Source of the DNA: Cymbidium sinense
Lineage: Eukaryota > Streptophyta > Magnoliopsida > Asparagales > Orchidaceae
Assembly (NCBI GenBank): GCA_021442155.1
Contig: CM038223.1
Coordinates: forward strand, 36,678,983 to 36,742,982
Length of the DNA stretch: 64,000 bases
Direction: 5' to 3'
Shown here: piece after piece, positions 35,791 to 47,758 of the stretch
Numbering within the stretch: the stretch's first letter is position 1
How the letters are laid out: each line of letters begins with the position of its first letter
Made by a program: the position numbers and the translations under genes
The notes under the pieces: generated by a model
The model's input: the letters and a program-made list of their open reading frames with translations, nothing else
What the model was told of the DNA's origin: nothing
Database searches by the model: none

Positions 35791-37800
35791 AAAAAAGTCA
35801 GTTTTTTTTTTTTAAATTTAAAAATCTCTAAATTTAAGAAGTTTGAATTGATGCACTATGATGTCTAATTACTAGCTCTGATCCGATCTTTTGGTAGCTC
35901 ATTGTACTACGTCATATTTATTAATGACTCAACATGGAAGGCATGAGTTTTTTTTTTTTTTTGAAAAATAAATTTGATGCATTTACCATTTTTAAGAAGT
36001 GGAGACTTAGACAGGACTTAAAGCTAAGTGTTTGAAGTTAATTGCAAGTGCACAGAACAAAACACAAGGGAGACAACAGATTAGATTGGTTAGAATGAAG
36101 ATTCTTAAACAAGTGTGTGAGGATCATGAGGTTGCACATTGGATTACACAAGAAATTTTGCACATAAGAAAATTTAGTATGTGGACAAGACCATCTGGTT
36201 TAAAATCTTGAAGAAGAGTGGAAGTGGAAAAAGATTTACAGATTTTTACAAAATTTTAATTGATGTAGATGGATCTTTGATGCATAAAAAGTTTTCAATT
36301 TAATATTGATTTTAGACTATTTTTTTATTGATATGACTAAATAGAAGTTATAAAATCCAAAGTTGTAATATTTGATGAACACAAGCTATATAGGAATATA
36401 TCAAAAATAGCTAAGAAACATGAATTATATATGAGGATTACTTGATAGATCAAAGACTTTATATTGATAGAAAAGGACATCTAGAAGGTTTTAAAGATTC
36501 AATGTTCTATTTCTTGAAGTTGAGAGACTCCAAGAGTAGCATTTCATGATTTATCTAAAGAGAATCAGAATTGAAGAAATGAACTCTCTGTGAGAACATA
36601 ACTAAACATTAAGTCTATTTCCTAAAGAGAATGTAAAATTAAAACAAATCCTAGATGAGGAGAAATAGATAAAGAGATTTTGAGTTAAAGAAAAGTACAT
36701 CTAGAATTTTTTAAATGGATTAATTCATATGTGAAGTTATATAGAGATCTAGAGGTGAATTTCATTTTCTAAGAAATCCTAAGTCTAGAAGAAGAGATGG
36801 ATATCTGAAAATTTGATGTATGTTGTGTTATGATTATAAAGCTTGTTATTTGAAATCTAATTGACTTTAGTTAAGCATACAAGAGGAATTGACAAAAATA
36901 TTGAAGACTATGTAAGAAAGATAGATGTAATCATTTCTTCATAATATTTGACAATTTATAAATAAAATTATATTTAATATTTTTAATAACAAAAAATAAG
37001 ATCTTAGTAGTTATAAAAAAAAAAAGAAAATTAGGGTTATCTCAATAGATGAGGATTATTAAACTTTGAAATCAGATTATGAGCTATTTCAAATAATTTG
37101 AAGCGAGAGTAGTCATTTCATGCTATTTAAAGAGCTAAACAATAAGTAATTTTTAGAGAGGTTATTAGAAGCAAGGTTTCTCATTCATGTCATTTACATC
37201 TAGTTTGTGTGTATTAGACTAGACATCTTAGCATGAGATTTATGAAGATTTATATCTAAGAGGAATAAGAATTTTAGGTGAGATCTTAAGATATTTGAAC
37301 GATATTTTAAGTACTACTTTTTGTTTTATAAGAAATGAGTTATCACTTTATGCATATTATGAGGAGATTTAGATGATCACAATGAAGCACATCGTTCTTT
37401 GTTTTACGTTTATAATTTGATTAGTTGGATGTTTTAGGCTACAAGATGGTTTCTTTCATCATTGAATTTAGTATACATTAAGCAATAAATGATTTTACTA
37501 AAGATTTTTTTTACGAAATTTGGAAAAGAACAAATATATCATATGAGCACCATTCACTTGAAAGAATCAGTTTTCGCAAGATAAAACATTATAGTTGTGA
37601 TATCACTTTCTATTATGAATTGATAATAAAACTATATTTAAGATTTATATATTTGAATGTTCTATGTGACTATCTCAAATTTGAACATATATCTCAAGGC
37701 CTATAAATCACTGATGGAGATTTTTTGATGGAATTAGGAAGAGCACATGAGGAGATTTATGTGACAATGATACATTAAAAGATTTTTTTTTTTGACTTTA
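35791..37800. other. Intron 7, unassigned AT-rich block
   Basis: No long open frame. The stretch 36000-37790 could be the decayed body of an LTR element related to the copia-like LTR just downstream, but no domain could be read. Confidence 0.4.
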
Positions 37801-37805
37801 AGAGT

Positions 37806-38215
37806 ATGTTAAATGTGGAGTCAAATTTGCTGCTTTTTTTGTCAAGTTTGGGAAAAACAAATTTGGGTGTTTCATTTGAAATTCAAAATTGGTGGCTAGA
37901 TTATCATTTAAAAGTATTTCACCTCCAAATCTACCCCTTCATCTTAGCTAATAAAAGAAAGGGGAGGAAATCTATGAGTGGATGCATCCTAATTTTTGTA
38001 TATTTTCCTAAGGTCATTATAAGAGAAATATAATGAGATCCTAGTGTGACTATGGATGTAGGAAAAATGCTAAATCACATAAATCTTGTTGTACTCTCAT
38101 TCAGTTTGTGATATTGTGTTTTCTATATCTTTCCCTCTTAATCTCCTAACACCTATAAAATGTATTCTTGAGCTTTGTAGTTCATAGGATTTTCACAATG
38201 TTGGTGTTATCATAG
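37806..38215 (+). mobile_element. Possible copia-type LTR fragment with primer-binding site
   Basis: Wording at 38035-38150 (AGATCCTAGTG, GGATGTAGG, CTAAATCACATAAATCTTGT, CTCCTAACA) closely follows the 3' part of plant Ty1/copia Tnt1/Tork LTRs. A PBS-like TTGGTGTTATCATAGC lies at 38201-38216, a diverged version of TGGTATCAGAGC. No partner LTR was found, so a solo or truncated LTR is likely. Confidence 0.5.
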
Positions 38216-38216
38216 C

Positions 38217-38864
38217 ATTAAAAGCTATTTCTCTTTTTTGAAGTATTTTACTTACCTATATATTAGAGCATCTTTTATAGAAGCTGTACTATTTTTTCGT
38301 TCTTTTTTTGTAAATTTTTTCAGATATTCAAGACTTCAATGTTTCTTCCTCATATGTGTCATGTTCTATGATTTGAAGATTTGTTATGTTACCATGTATA
38401 TGTCATATCATCTCTACATGTATCCATATCCATGATTTTTAGTTCTGTCATAGTGGAAGCTATTTATAATAAAGTTGTTGATACAAGTCAACATGAATTG
38501 GAGGACCAATATTATTGTTGGGTTGGCCATATTTGATGTTTTTTTGAAATCTGGTGCATCTAGACTATCTTGTATCAACTTTGCTATTGCCTTTGCTTTG
38601 AAAGTTTCCATATGCTTGAATTTTCTTTGATTGTCATATGAATTTATGCATTTTCGGTGGTATCTTATCTTTAATTTCACATTGCATGATCAGATCATAT
38701 GTTTTAATAATTTTTAAACATGCTATGAGATGAGGTATATTTATTTGTCTTTCAGGCATATTTGTAGTGATAATGTTTTATGCATGTGTGAATGTGTGCT
38801 TGGTATGCTCAACAATCATAGACATGCCTATAGACTTTAATGGTTTAACCCCATCTTAATTTAG
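38217..38864. other. Intron 7, 3' end, unassigned
   Basis: AT-rich sequence up to exon 8. Open stretches at 38238-38435 and 38414-38680 (-) show no domain. Confidence 0.5.
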
Positions 38865-39293
38865 GGGCTTTTATTTTTCAACTGGAAAATGGAATCAACA
38901 TACAAAGAAAATGCACTGCTCATCTGGCCAGAGGTTGATTGGTCATCGGATAGATGGGCTGGTTTAGAATCTACACCAACTCCAACATGTGTGTCTCCAG
39001 TTGTTGGGCTTGGAAGAAAAAGTGGAAAACCCCTTGGTTTGGGTCGAGCAACTGTAGGCTTGGATTCAATGTCTAGACCTTTAAGGGACTTGACAGGTGG
39101 TGGGGCTTTTGGTATTCCAGGCTATGCTGGCATGGGGGCTTCTGGTTTGAGCTGGGGAGAACATATAGAATTTGAGCAGTATTTAGACCCTCTTGCAAGA
39201 GCTGAAAATGTGAGCTCACGAGCTTTGGCAAGCCATCCTTCAAGGCCATTCCTTTTGGTTGGGTCTACCGACACACTTATTTACTTGTGGGAG
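38865..39293 (+). CDS. Rabconnectin-3 exon 8 (Gly-rich linker and first C-terminal WD40 blade)
   Basis: This 143-codon exon starts after ATTTAG with GLLFFNWKMESTYKEN and ends IYLWE before GTATGT. The string WPEVDWSSDRWAGLESTPTP and a Gly-rich segment containing DLTGGGAFGIPGYAG are hallmarks of plant DMXL proteins just before the C-terminal propeller. The end, RALASHPSRPFLLVGSTDT followed by LIYLWE, is the first WD40 repeat, with a WE in place of WD. An internal ATG at 38889 could be mistaken for a gene start, but the eight preceding codons (GLLFFNWK) are conserved and in frame. Confidence 0.96.
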
Positions 39294-40289
39294 GTATGTA
39301 CACTATTATACTATTTAATGATTTGAGATGCTAATTTTTTGAGATACTCACCATTCATTTTATTATCATGTAATGCATCATTACATTTCTATCGTGCATA
39401 AAAGCCAGGCTTTTGATTTTTGTATGAATGCAACTTCTTATGCTCTTACCATTTTGTTAATTTGTTTTCCTTGAAAAATGCCTTTTATCTCTTTTGTATA
39501 ATAGTTATCAAAACACTTTTCCATTGGCATAGGGACATGTTCAATAAGGTATTATAGAGAAATGAATTTTGTTCACCTTGCAGAAGTATAAAGTTAGATT
39601 TTGTTTTTTTTTAATATTTAGAAAGTGATATGGGATTGAGGAGAATAAGCTGTAAAAGCTCGTTTTTCCAATCATCGATGCAAAAGGAGTGTGGTATGTT
39701 TACAAATCAAAGCTGTGATTGGTTTTGGTTCTTGAGCATTAAAGGATTATCATGGTTGTAACGGTATATGGTTTATTACATAAGTACAAGACATATGAAA
39801 TGAGATCCTCGTAGGGTTTATAATATGGACCTTTTTACCCTAACTTTCGAGTTGTCTTTGATGTATTACAATTTACAAATAATTGATAACGTGAAAAAAG
39901 GAATTATGCAAATTAGAGGAGGGAAGATTTAACTGCACTAGTAATAATAGTATTGGCATTACCCATATTTGGAAAGAGAGCTCATATAACCCCCTCCATT
40001 TCATCTTCTATGCTTTATGAACCCATTATTTTATTTTGGGCTTTACTTGGCATTACCCATAATAGTATTGGTACTTTCCCAGTTCATTCGAACCATTCAT
40101 TCGATGCACCTAAGATCGAGACTCTTATTTTTGTGAAATTTTTATCAGATTATACTTAGAAGTAAATTATTTTAATATTTTCTCATGTCGATCTTACTTT
40201 GTGAATGGATTTCCTATGCATATATTGAATGGTTTCCTTATTGTGATCTCTCAGTGGAACCATTTATTATTCTTGTTTGGATTGCTTTT
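39294..40289. other. Intron 8, 5' part, unassigned
   Basis: AT-rich. A duplicated TTGGCATTACCCATA word occurs at 39953 and 40049, about 95 bp apart, suggesting a short degraded tandem or duplication. Confidence 0.5.
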
Positions 40290-40560
40290 TCTTGGCTTTA
40301 AATACGATGCTTCAACTAGTCTTCTTTGTATTCTCTTGATTATGTTTTTGATAAATTCTTGTAAGTGGATTTTTCTATTAGATTTTCTTGACCGTTTGTA
40401 GCTAGGGTTCTAGCTTAATTAATGTTTAAATTTTTTTGGATAAGGAGGTTTGCATTGGTTCATTATTACATGATTATTTGTAGAAGGTTGAATTTGAAGA
40501 TATTCCTTTCTATTATTTATTTTATAAATTTTTTTTGAACTAATTATACTGAATGTTTCT
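40290..40560 (+). pseudogene. L1-type LINE ORF1 (DUF4283) relic C
   Basis: Nucleotide wording GTAGCTAGGGTTCTAG, ATAAGGAGGTTTGCATTGGT and GTAGAAGGTTGAATTTGAAG parallels relics A and B (TTGCTAGGGTTTTAG; AAGGAGGTTTGGATT; AGAAGGTTAAATTC). The amino-acid order KFL-VDFSI-RF--FVARVL can be read with stops. More decayed than A and B. Confidence 0.55.
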
Positions 40561-42480
40561 AGATAATCTAAAACAGATAAAATCACTTATTATTGATCCT
40601 TACATTCAGGAACAAAGGGCATATAAACTTTCAAATTCTATCTTCATATGTGTAGGTTAATGTTCCGCCTACTACAGTTCAATCTTGTATACAAAATTTG
40701 AATCCAACTCTTAATGTTAACATGGAATGAGAGCCTTACTCTTGCCGTCTCAAGTCCTATTGATGTGATCAACATCTTATCTACATCCAAGAACGTTGAT
40801 TTATATCTTCTAGATGAGTTAACCCTTTATCCTCTTCTATTGTTGTAGATGTTTATGCCTCAGAAGCTAAGCATTGTTATGATTATGATGATAATTATTA
40901 GAGTTTAGAAAGTTAATTGGATCGGAGGTTCTAAATCTTCTTTGTCAGGTGTGGCAAGATTAGAAATAAATTTTTTATCACACTTAAAGATTTATTAGGT
41001 TCAAGACCGTCTCTATAAGAGATTTTTGAGTATCTATTCATTTACTAGAGGGATTCTTTATCTTGCTTCGTAATATTAATTTTACTTGTTTCATTTTTTT
41101 TTTTATACTTTTTGGTGTAGCAATTCATTGTAATTGCTTCATATTATTATTTATCTCATTATCTAGTTATAAAATTTTGTTTAAAATAAAATCATCTTGG
41201 TCTACATTAGTCTTGTTTGCTTATTAACTATACTCGTAACCTAGTTGAGCATATAATTGAGTCTATTGGATGGGAAAGGAGATCATAGGTCTCTTTAGTC
41301 GGACAACTCACATCACTTGCATGAGCTACTTCTAAAATTTTTTGACCCACATATAGCCAAACTAAATGAAGAATTTTCTTGTGAACTACTAAGGAATTTA
41401 GAATATGATGAAAAATAAAGAAAGTTCTGAGTATTAGGTGAACTTACTCTATGTAGGCTTCGAAAATTTACCTCGGGTTTTATGAGAGTTTTTGTGGTGC
41501 CAGTTTAAACTTTCAAAAGACAGACTGTCTTGTAGATAAGACAATACTTATATATTTCACTATTATTTTTCTAGGACTTTAGATTTAGTTTTAGACTTTT
41601 CATAAGCGCAAGCACTTAAGGTTAATTAATCCTCCCAATGATGAGAAAACTTTTGATTAAGTCTAATTGCTTATACATTAAATAGTTAGCATATAGTAGC
41701 AACAATTTAGGTTTAAAATCAATAAATTCAATAACTTTCACATAAAGTAAATTGTGGTGGTAATAATGATTAACATAATCAAGATCACATTATTCTATTG
41801 TCTTGAGTTGTCAATGTCTACTTAGTCAGAACAGATAGTCGACCAAACTTAATGGAATAATTTTTGTTATAAGTCATGCGTTGCATCGTCGGGATCTTAT
41901 ATGCTTGAGATGAATGTTTATTTAAAGTGATAATTTTAAATATATATTAGCTAACAAAAAACTTTATGTACTATTAAAATCTTATGATTTAAACACAATG
42001 ATAGAGCTATTAGGAAATATATGCAATCATAATATAATGATGTCATTTTACTACAAATTATGCGGTTATAGAGTTATGATTGTAATTGTTACTTTTTATG
42101 TTCAACTTTTTAATTATTTTACATGGACAGAGGATACGAGCCATGTTCTTATTGGCATGGAAAGGTTTGTGTATGATCATAAATATACTCTTGATATGGC
42201 ATCAACTCTTTGTGAGCTTAAGTTATACTTAAATTTATCATTCCCAAGCAAGTGTTGTTAATGATGGATGAATTATTTCTTTAAGCTTTTGGTAATAAAT
42301 TTCACTTGATTAATTTTTTATTTTATAATTTTATTTTGAAATTTTCATATTTTATAGGATATAAGCATGACATGGTCTGTATTAAGATTCGAGATATTTT
42401 GATGTTATATACCTTCCTATTGAGATTTTCTATCAGCACAAGTTTCATCAAGGGGTGCTTGCTTAATTGAAATTCATTGT
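40561..42480. other. Intron 8, unassigned
   Basis: AT-rich; open stretches at 41998-42261 and 42323-42625 (-) have no recognised domain. The second overlaps the LTR start of the next element. Confidence 0.5.
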
Positions 42481-43213
42481 TGTACAACCAAAGCATATTT
42501 TTAGTGCAAAGAACACTTGCCTGAGAGCCAAGAACTTGCCATGAGAATGCTCTCAGGAGATTGGCCATAAACCACAAGATGCGACACTTTGACCATCCGC
42601 TAACTTGATTAATAGGACTTGACAACTACTAATCATTCTAACATCTAAGCATCTGCTTCGCGGTTTGGGAAGGAACTTTTCACTTGCCTATGAAATCAAT
42701 ACCTGTGAAACTAAGTCCATCAAGGATAAAAGCGACTAGCCTTAGAAAGACTCACTAGAAGTTGCTGATTAGCATCATACTGTTGTATCATACTTGCCCC
42801 TCACTTTCCCAGCATGGGCGAGCACTTCTAACGAGTCTCCTAAGAAGTCGAACCATAACTGCATGATTTATACATGTTTGTATATGATTTGTCTTAGAGT
42901 CTATTTTTATATTCTTTAGCTTGATATGAAGCCATTTGACCCTATAAATACAAAATCCAATGGCACTTATAGGTGCTCTTTTTGTTTTTTCTATATTCTT
43001 TTGAGATCTTTTGATTAATATATTGTATCCTGGATTGTGATAGTGGACATTTTCACACCAACTTTTAATTATGATTTGTTGATTTTTTTAGTACTTTGCT
43101 TACCATCACAATTGTCGTGCATCTCTCATCCAGACCAAGTCTCTGGTCCTCCTATTCTCAGCTAGACTTGCCAGTAAAGTCTGATATCGCCCTACGGATA
43201 GATTTGAAATCAA
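42481..43213 (+). repeat. 5' LTR of the Tat-like element
   Basis: Starts TGTACAACC. Matches 47759-48490 throughout, for example TTTTTAGTGCAAAGAA, GAAAGACTCA-TAGAAGTTGCT, CTTGATATG, CCTGGATTGTGA and GTGCATCTCTCAT. Many substitutions separate the two copies, with an excess of C/T and G/A differences by eye. Confidence 0.85.
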
Positions 43214-43295
43214 TATCCTCTTAGGTGCGGTGTAGCTGACTCCACTTAGTGGGATAAAGGTTTGTTATTGTTGTTGTATTCTCTTAAGTGTAGTG
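43214..43295 (+). mobile_element. 44-bp RTE tail with 19-bp diverged target duplication
   Basis: TAGCTGACTCCACTTAGTGG then GATAAAGGTTTGTTATTGTT (43233-43276) is the last part of an RTE LINE. It is flanked by TATCCTCTTAGGTGCGGTG (43214-43232) and TATTCTCTTAAGTGTAGTG (43277-43295), 15 of 19 identical, with all four differences transitions. It inserted right after the 5' LTR, in the place of the primer-binding region. Confidence 0.8.
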
Positions 43296-43789
43296 AGTGT
43301 GAAGGATGCCACAAACAAGAAGTTGAGCTCTTTGTGAAGTAGGACTACTCACTTAGGAGACCTCAGTTACTATGAAACCAACTGCACAACATTTTGATAG
43401 ATGGTAGGTCTTAAAAGACACAAAGGATCATATCACCGACTTTATTCAAGGTGCCATAGAAAGGATGCAACGAGAAGTCTTGGGAATGCGAGAAGTAGAT
43501 GGATTTCTAAATAGGTTGTTTTGTGCATCAAAGATCATAGGTGAGCCTTTACCTCAACCTCTAGCATTAACGAAATAAATATTACCACACTAGTGAGGAG
43601 GAAACTCTCGGAAGGAGAGAAATAGAGATAGTGTTGATCAATGCATTTTTTAAGAAAATTGTCGAAGCTTGCCAAGTTAAATCATTCGGGAAAATTGTTA
43701 AAATGATTAAATTGAGTGAATTCAATATTTTCTTATTTGCCTCGTAAGGTGATTAAGTCTCAATCTCTCTCATGATTTTCTAGTAGACT

Positions 43790-44130
43790 TCAAGGATGCT
43801 TACCATACTATGATTGACTTCGAACAACCATTGCGCCTCTATGTGGACGAAGCCTTTGCAGAACATGGGATGGGAGCTGAGATTTTATTGAAGAGCTTAG
43901 CAGTCACTGTTACTTAGGCTATTAAATTCAAATTCAATGTAACAAACAATCATATTGTGTTTGAAACCTTACTTGTGGAACTTAGATTCGCACATGGACT
44001 TTGCTTGAAGCACTTGATGGCGTATTCAGACTCCAGCTTATGGTAAATTAGGAAAATGATGACTTCGAAGTCAGGGACGAGTCATCATAAGATTAGTAAA
44101 TTTAAATATTTCAAAATTGAGTAGATATCT
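43790..44130 (+). pseudogene. Archaeal-type RNase H remnant of Tat-like element
   Basis: Reading across stops: LRLYVDEAFAEHGMGAEILL, KFKFNVTNNHIVFETLLVEL, then LKHLMAYSDSSLW. This parallels the aRNH wording of Tat elements (VDGSS-G-GAG--L, ATNNEAEYEALLAGL, V-SDSQLVV). Of the usual acidic residues the first Asp and the SDS Asp remain, while the NNEAEYE Glu positions are altered. Confidence 0.75.
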
Positions 44131-44199
44131 AAAGAAGAGAATCAGTTCTTTGATTCACTATCCAAGAATGGTGGTATCAGAGATTAGTTGCCATTGAAC

Positions 44200-45460
44200 T
44201 TACTTTTATCGAAGTAGGGGGGAGGACAACTTCGGTTGTAGATCCCTTCAAGAAATATTTGAAGATAGGAGAAATCGAGATGAACAACAAAGACCCCAAG
44301 CGATTCAATATTATGGTTGCCCAATATATCTTGATAAAAGGGGAATTATTTAGAGAATTGATCATTTCATTGAACTTAAGATACATCAGGGAGGATGAAC
44401 AAGAGATGGTACTCAAAGAGGTATACTCTTGGAATGTGGAAGCCATTAGGATAGAATGACACTCGCTTTCTGAATTCTCAGGAAGGATAATTCTGGCTTA
44501 CTCTCTAGAAGGTCATAGAGGACTTTGCCAAAAGGTGCGAGTAGTGTAATGAATTCGCACCCATATAATTACAACCTTCTTAGCAATTGAAGCCAATCAC
44601 TAGTCCTTGGCTGACCACATGGGGCGTGGATCTTATAAGCTTGTTACCACTTCCCAGCGGCCGACAAAAATTTATCTTTAATATGATTGACTATCTTACC
44701 AAGTTGATTAAGGCCAAAACACTGGCTAAGACAACTACACATGTAATAAGAAATGTTATATGGATTAGCATAATTTGCAGGTATGGTCTGCCCATGATCA
44801 ACATCACAATAAGCGTGCCTCATCACTGATAAGACTCTAAAGAAATTTTACGAATCATAGGGAATTCGTCTTAGGTTTGCTTTGGTCCATCAACAACAAA
44901 TTAATGATAAGGTTAAGCGAAAGAAAAATTGAAGGAGCAAAAACCAAATGGCTTGTAGTGTTGTCAGTAGTACTCTAATTTCTCAGAACAACACCCTCAT
45001 GAACAACATGACAAAGTCCATTCGCCTTATCTTATGGGGTGGAAGTTGTTTTACTGGTCAAATACAATTATATAGCTAAAAATTTATGGCAACAATAGGA
45101 TTTGATCAACAAACTATCAAATAGGAAGAAGAAAATGGAGAAACCATGAAAATTGCACTTATCTTACTTGAGAAACTCAGGACACAAGCATCGTTGAGAT
45201 AAGAAGAAATAAAAAGAAGAATAACCAAGTATTGCAACAGTAACGTCAAGGAGAAACACTTCAAACCCGATGACTTGGTGTTAAGAATTGTCGACGCAGC
45301 AGCTCATTAGAATGCACTCAACAAGCTCACTTTAAGTTGGGATTGAATGTACCTCGTCAAAAAATAGATAGGAATGGGTGCTTACCAATTGCAGAATCAC
45401 TTAGTAAAGGATGTACCCCAGAACATGGAATGCAGTCAATTTGAAGAAATTTTATCTCTA
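44200..45460 (+). pseudogene. Integrase remnant of Tat-like element
   Basis: The segment includes FNIMVAQYILIKGELFRE (start of the zinc-binding region), then WLTTWGVDLISLLPLPSGRQ, KFIFNMIDYLTKLIKAKTLA and SIICRYGLPMINI of the catalytic core, and around 45205-45460 the C-terminal EKHFKPDDLVLR and GAYQLQ strings. GVDL and IDYLTK correspond to the GIDL and IDYFTKW motifs of Tat integrases. The HHCC finger and the second catalytic Asp region are damaged by frameshifts. Confidence 0.82.
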
Positions 45461-45479
45461 AGAGAAGTATCTTTCCTTT

Positions 45480-46226
45480 TGTACTTATCATATTTTTAAA
45501 GAAATTTAGGCATTTTGTTATTTAAGTTTTGAGCCTTTCAAAAAAATATTATATATGTATGATTAGTTTGAGTTTTTGTAAATTTTAGAGAAAATGAGAA
45601 AAAAAGAGAGAAATAAGTGACTCTTCGATCCCTCGCCCTACTTCCCATACTCGAGGAACTCGCAACCATGGGGTGAAAATAATGACGAAAACTTGGTTGG
45701 CTTCGCAAATCCTTTCGATCAAGTCGAGGTGAGTGAGTTGGAAGCCTGAGATGATTAACTCAAAGGTAGGCCAAATATGGCCTGAGTGTTTTAGACTATG
45801 AGACTACTCACTGGAAGAGGTTAGATGCCCCTATACAAGAAACTTGTAGATTAAGCCAAAACACCCTGGGTAAAGGAAACTATGAGTCTATTGTAATTGC
45901 CTCATACTTGTGACCCAACTCACTTTGATTCGTTGTTAGGATTTTAGTGACAAATATGAAAGCCAATTACCAAAGCAGGAGTTAAATCCTAGAGGGTCTA
46001 CACCAACTAAGGTGAGCTTCACATTGCGAGACGAGTCCCTCGTGTTAAGCCTTAGCGCATGCCCTTGAGGGCCTAAGTGTCCAAGGAAGCTAACCCCACA
46101 CCCAATACTGAACATAATTATAAGGAGTTGACCCACACTCCTATGGTGAGCTTTGTAGTGAGTTCTACTAGTTGCTTCCTCAGACGAATAATGATTAAGT
46201 GGTGAGTCTAGAAGAAACACTAGCAC
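45480..46226. other. Non-coding 3' region of Tat-like element
   Basis: No domain on the + strand. A 116-codon open stretch on the - strand (45936-46286) has no recognised domain. Confidence 0.5.
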
Positions 46227-46692
46227 AACACTAGCACCAAAGTTTCGTGTGATGAGACAGTTAACTCGCCAAACTTTTCCATGCACCCAAGTGTCGTGTG
46301 AGATGCAATTAACTCGCTACATCTTCCATGCATCCAAGTGTCATGTGAGATGTAATTAAATCGCTAAAGTTTTTCACACACACAAGTGTCGTGGGAGATG
46401 CAACAAACTCAGCAACATCTTCCATGCAAGTGTCACGTGAGATGTAGTTAACTCACCAACGCCTTTCAAGTACCCAAGTGCCGCATGAGACGCAACAAAC
46501 TCACCAACTTCTTCTACGCACCCAATTGCTGCACGAGATGCAACCAACTTGCTAATGTCTTCCATGCACTCAAGTGTTGCGAAAGACGTAGTAGACTTGC
46601 CAACGTCTTTCACACACCCAAGTGTCATGTGAAATACAATTAACTCGTCAACATCTTCCATGCACCTAATTGTCATTTGTGATGACAGTTGC
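46227..46692 (+). repeat. 48-bp tandem array in the Tat-like element
   Basis: About ten diverged units with a period near 48 bp (consensus core CCATGCACCCAAGTGTCGTG, then AGATGCAATTAACTCGCCAA). Units start near 46232, 46280, 46327, 46375, 46423, 46467, 46515, 46563, 46611 and 46659. Because 48 is a multiple of three, the - strand stays open for 107 codons (46374-46694) with a repeated 16-residue pattern. Tandem arrays in the 3' region are known for Tat/Ogre elements. Confidence 0.88.
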
Positions 46693-46744
46693 AACTTTCA
46701 CAATACTATGAGACAATCCTTAAGCTGAATAACTGCTACCCACC

Positions 46745-47576
46745 CTAAGGATTTGCCTCTCTAACAAGAGAGGTGCGAAGTGCCCCTATGGTAGGAGCAT
46801 TAAGGGAAAAAATAGTTTGAAGATCCACTATGAGAGCATTCACCTCCAACGAAGTCAGCCCTGCGGAACGAGAATCAAGGTTAGCAAATTGAAAAGTCAT
46901 AAAAAATGGGATCATAATGAGGTGACTCGCCAAAGGTGTAGCCCTAGGATTAGGAAGTTGTTGCAAAACTGAGCGTGCTTCCTAGGAGTTTGATCTAAGA
47001 GCTTTCCCATGGTAAGGTGTATGTAGAATTCGCTAGGAAGGCTTGCGAATCCCCCACTCTCAAGAGCTTCAATGATCAACTCATCTTCTGAGGCATTCGA
47101 CAAATGATCACTCATTTTGGATGAGTCCAAGAAACTCATTATCTATGTTTGAGGTGAAAATTATTATTATTATTAGTCAATCTTTCTTTTCACAAACTAA
47201 TTTTGTTGGTAAGAACATGAATACCTCAGGTAGCAGGAGATAGCATACCTTGCACCACTACTTTCTGTCAACATCGGATAAGTAGAGTTCCCTCTTCTTC
47301 CTCTTTTTCCTCCTGGGGACCACTCGTGTCTATTGAGGTTGGCGTTGCCAATGATTCTATAGGAGTAGGGTAAACGGTGATAGCAGGAACCTCTAGTAGA
47401 ACCGCTTTAGTGGTGGCTATTCCCGCCTCACTAGTGATCAACGACCCTATGTTCTTGTTTTGCCACCATCCCCTTCCTTTTCTTGTCCCTATGAATGCTA
47501 AGCCACAGCTTGGCACTATAAATATCACCAATAGGACTTTTGGATGCCATTCAAACTGCAAATGAGAACTTGGCAA
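46745..47576 (-). pseudogene. Antisense open frames in the Tat-like 3' region
   Basis: Three - strand open stretches (46745-46966, 46912-47139, 47268-47576) lie between the 48-bp array and the 3' LTR. Peptides such as MSDHLSNASEDELIIEALES and an acidic end with EEKEEEE look protein-like, with better complexity than random AT-rich DNA. No domain was recognised. Some plant Tat elements are known to carry an antisense ORF here, which is the basis for the suggestion. Confidence 0.4.
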
Positions 47577-47758
47577 TGAGAAAAGAAAGGAGAATGAGGC
47601 ACAAAGGAACTATTAAGCAACCATATTTATAAGCGTGGGGCAATGGACCAGTTAATCCGATATGGCAAACAATAGGTGACATTGACTTCATACTCATCTC
47701 TAGTTCTTTCCTTTTTGTAAGTCGTTTTATAAAAGAGCAGGGAAATCGGAGAACTAAA

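Larger units (their letters stand above)
30560..38864 (+). other. GC-AG intron (8.3 kb) between exons 7 and 8
   Basis: The donor is GCAAGT after AAAG; there is no GT at that position. The acceptor is TAATTTAG at 38857-38864. It holds two L1 ORF1 relics, a reverse-strand RTE, an RTE tail and a copia-like LTR fragment, listed separately. Confidence 0.8.

Noticed and set aside
38889..39326. ATG-started 145-codon ORF as an independent small gene
   Set aside because: It is the middle of a Rabconnectin-3 exon: the codons before the ATG are conserved and the last codons are intron read-through past a GT donor.
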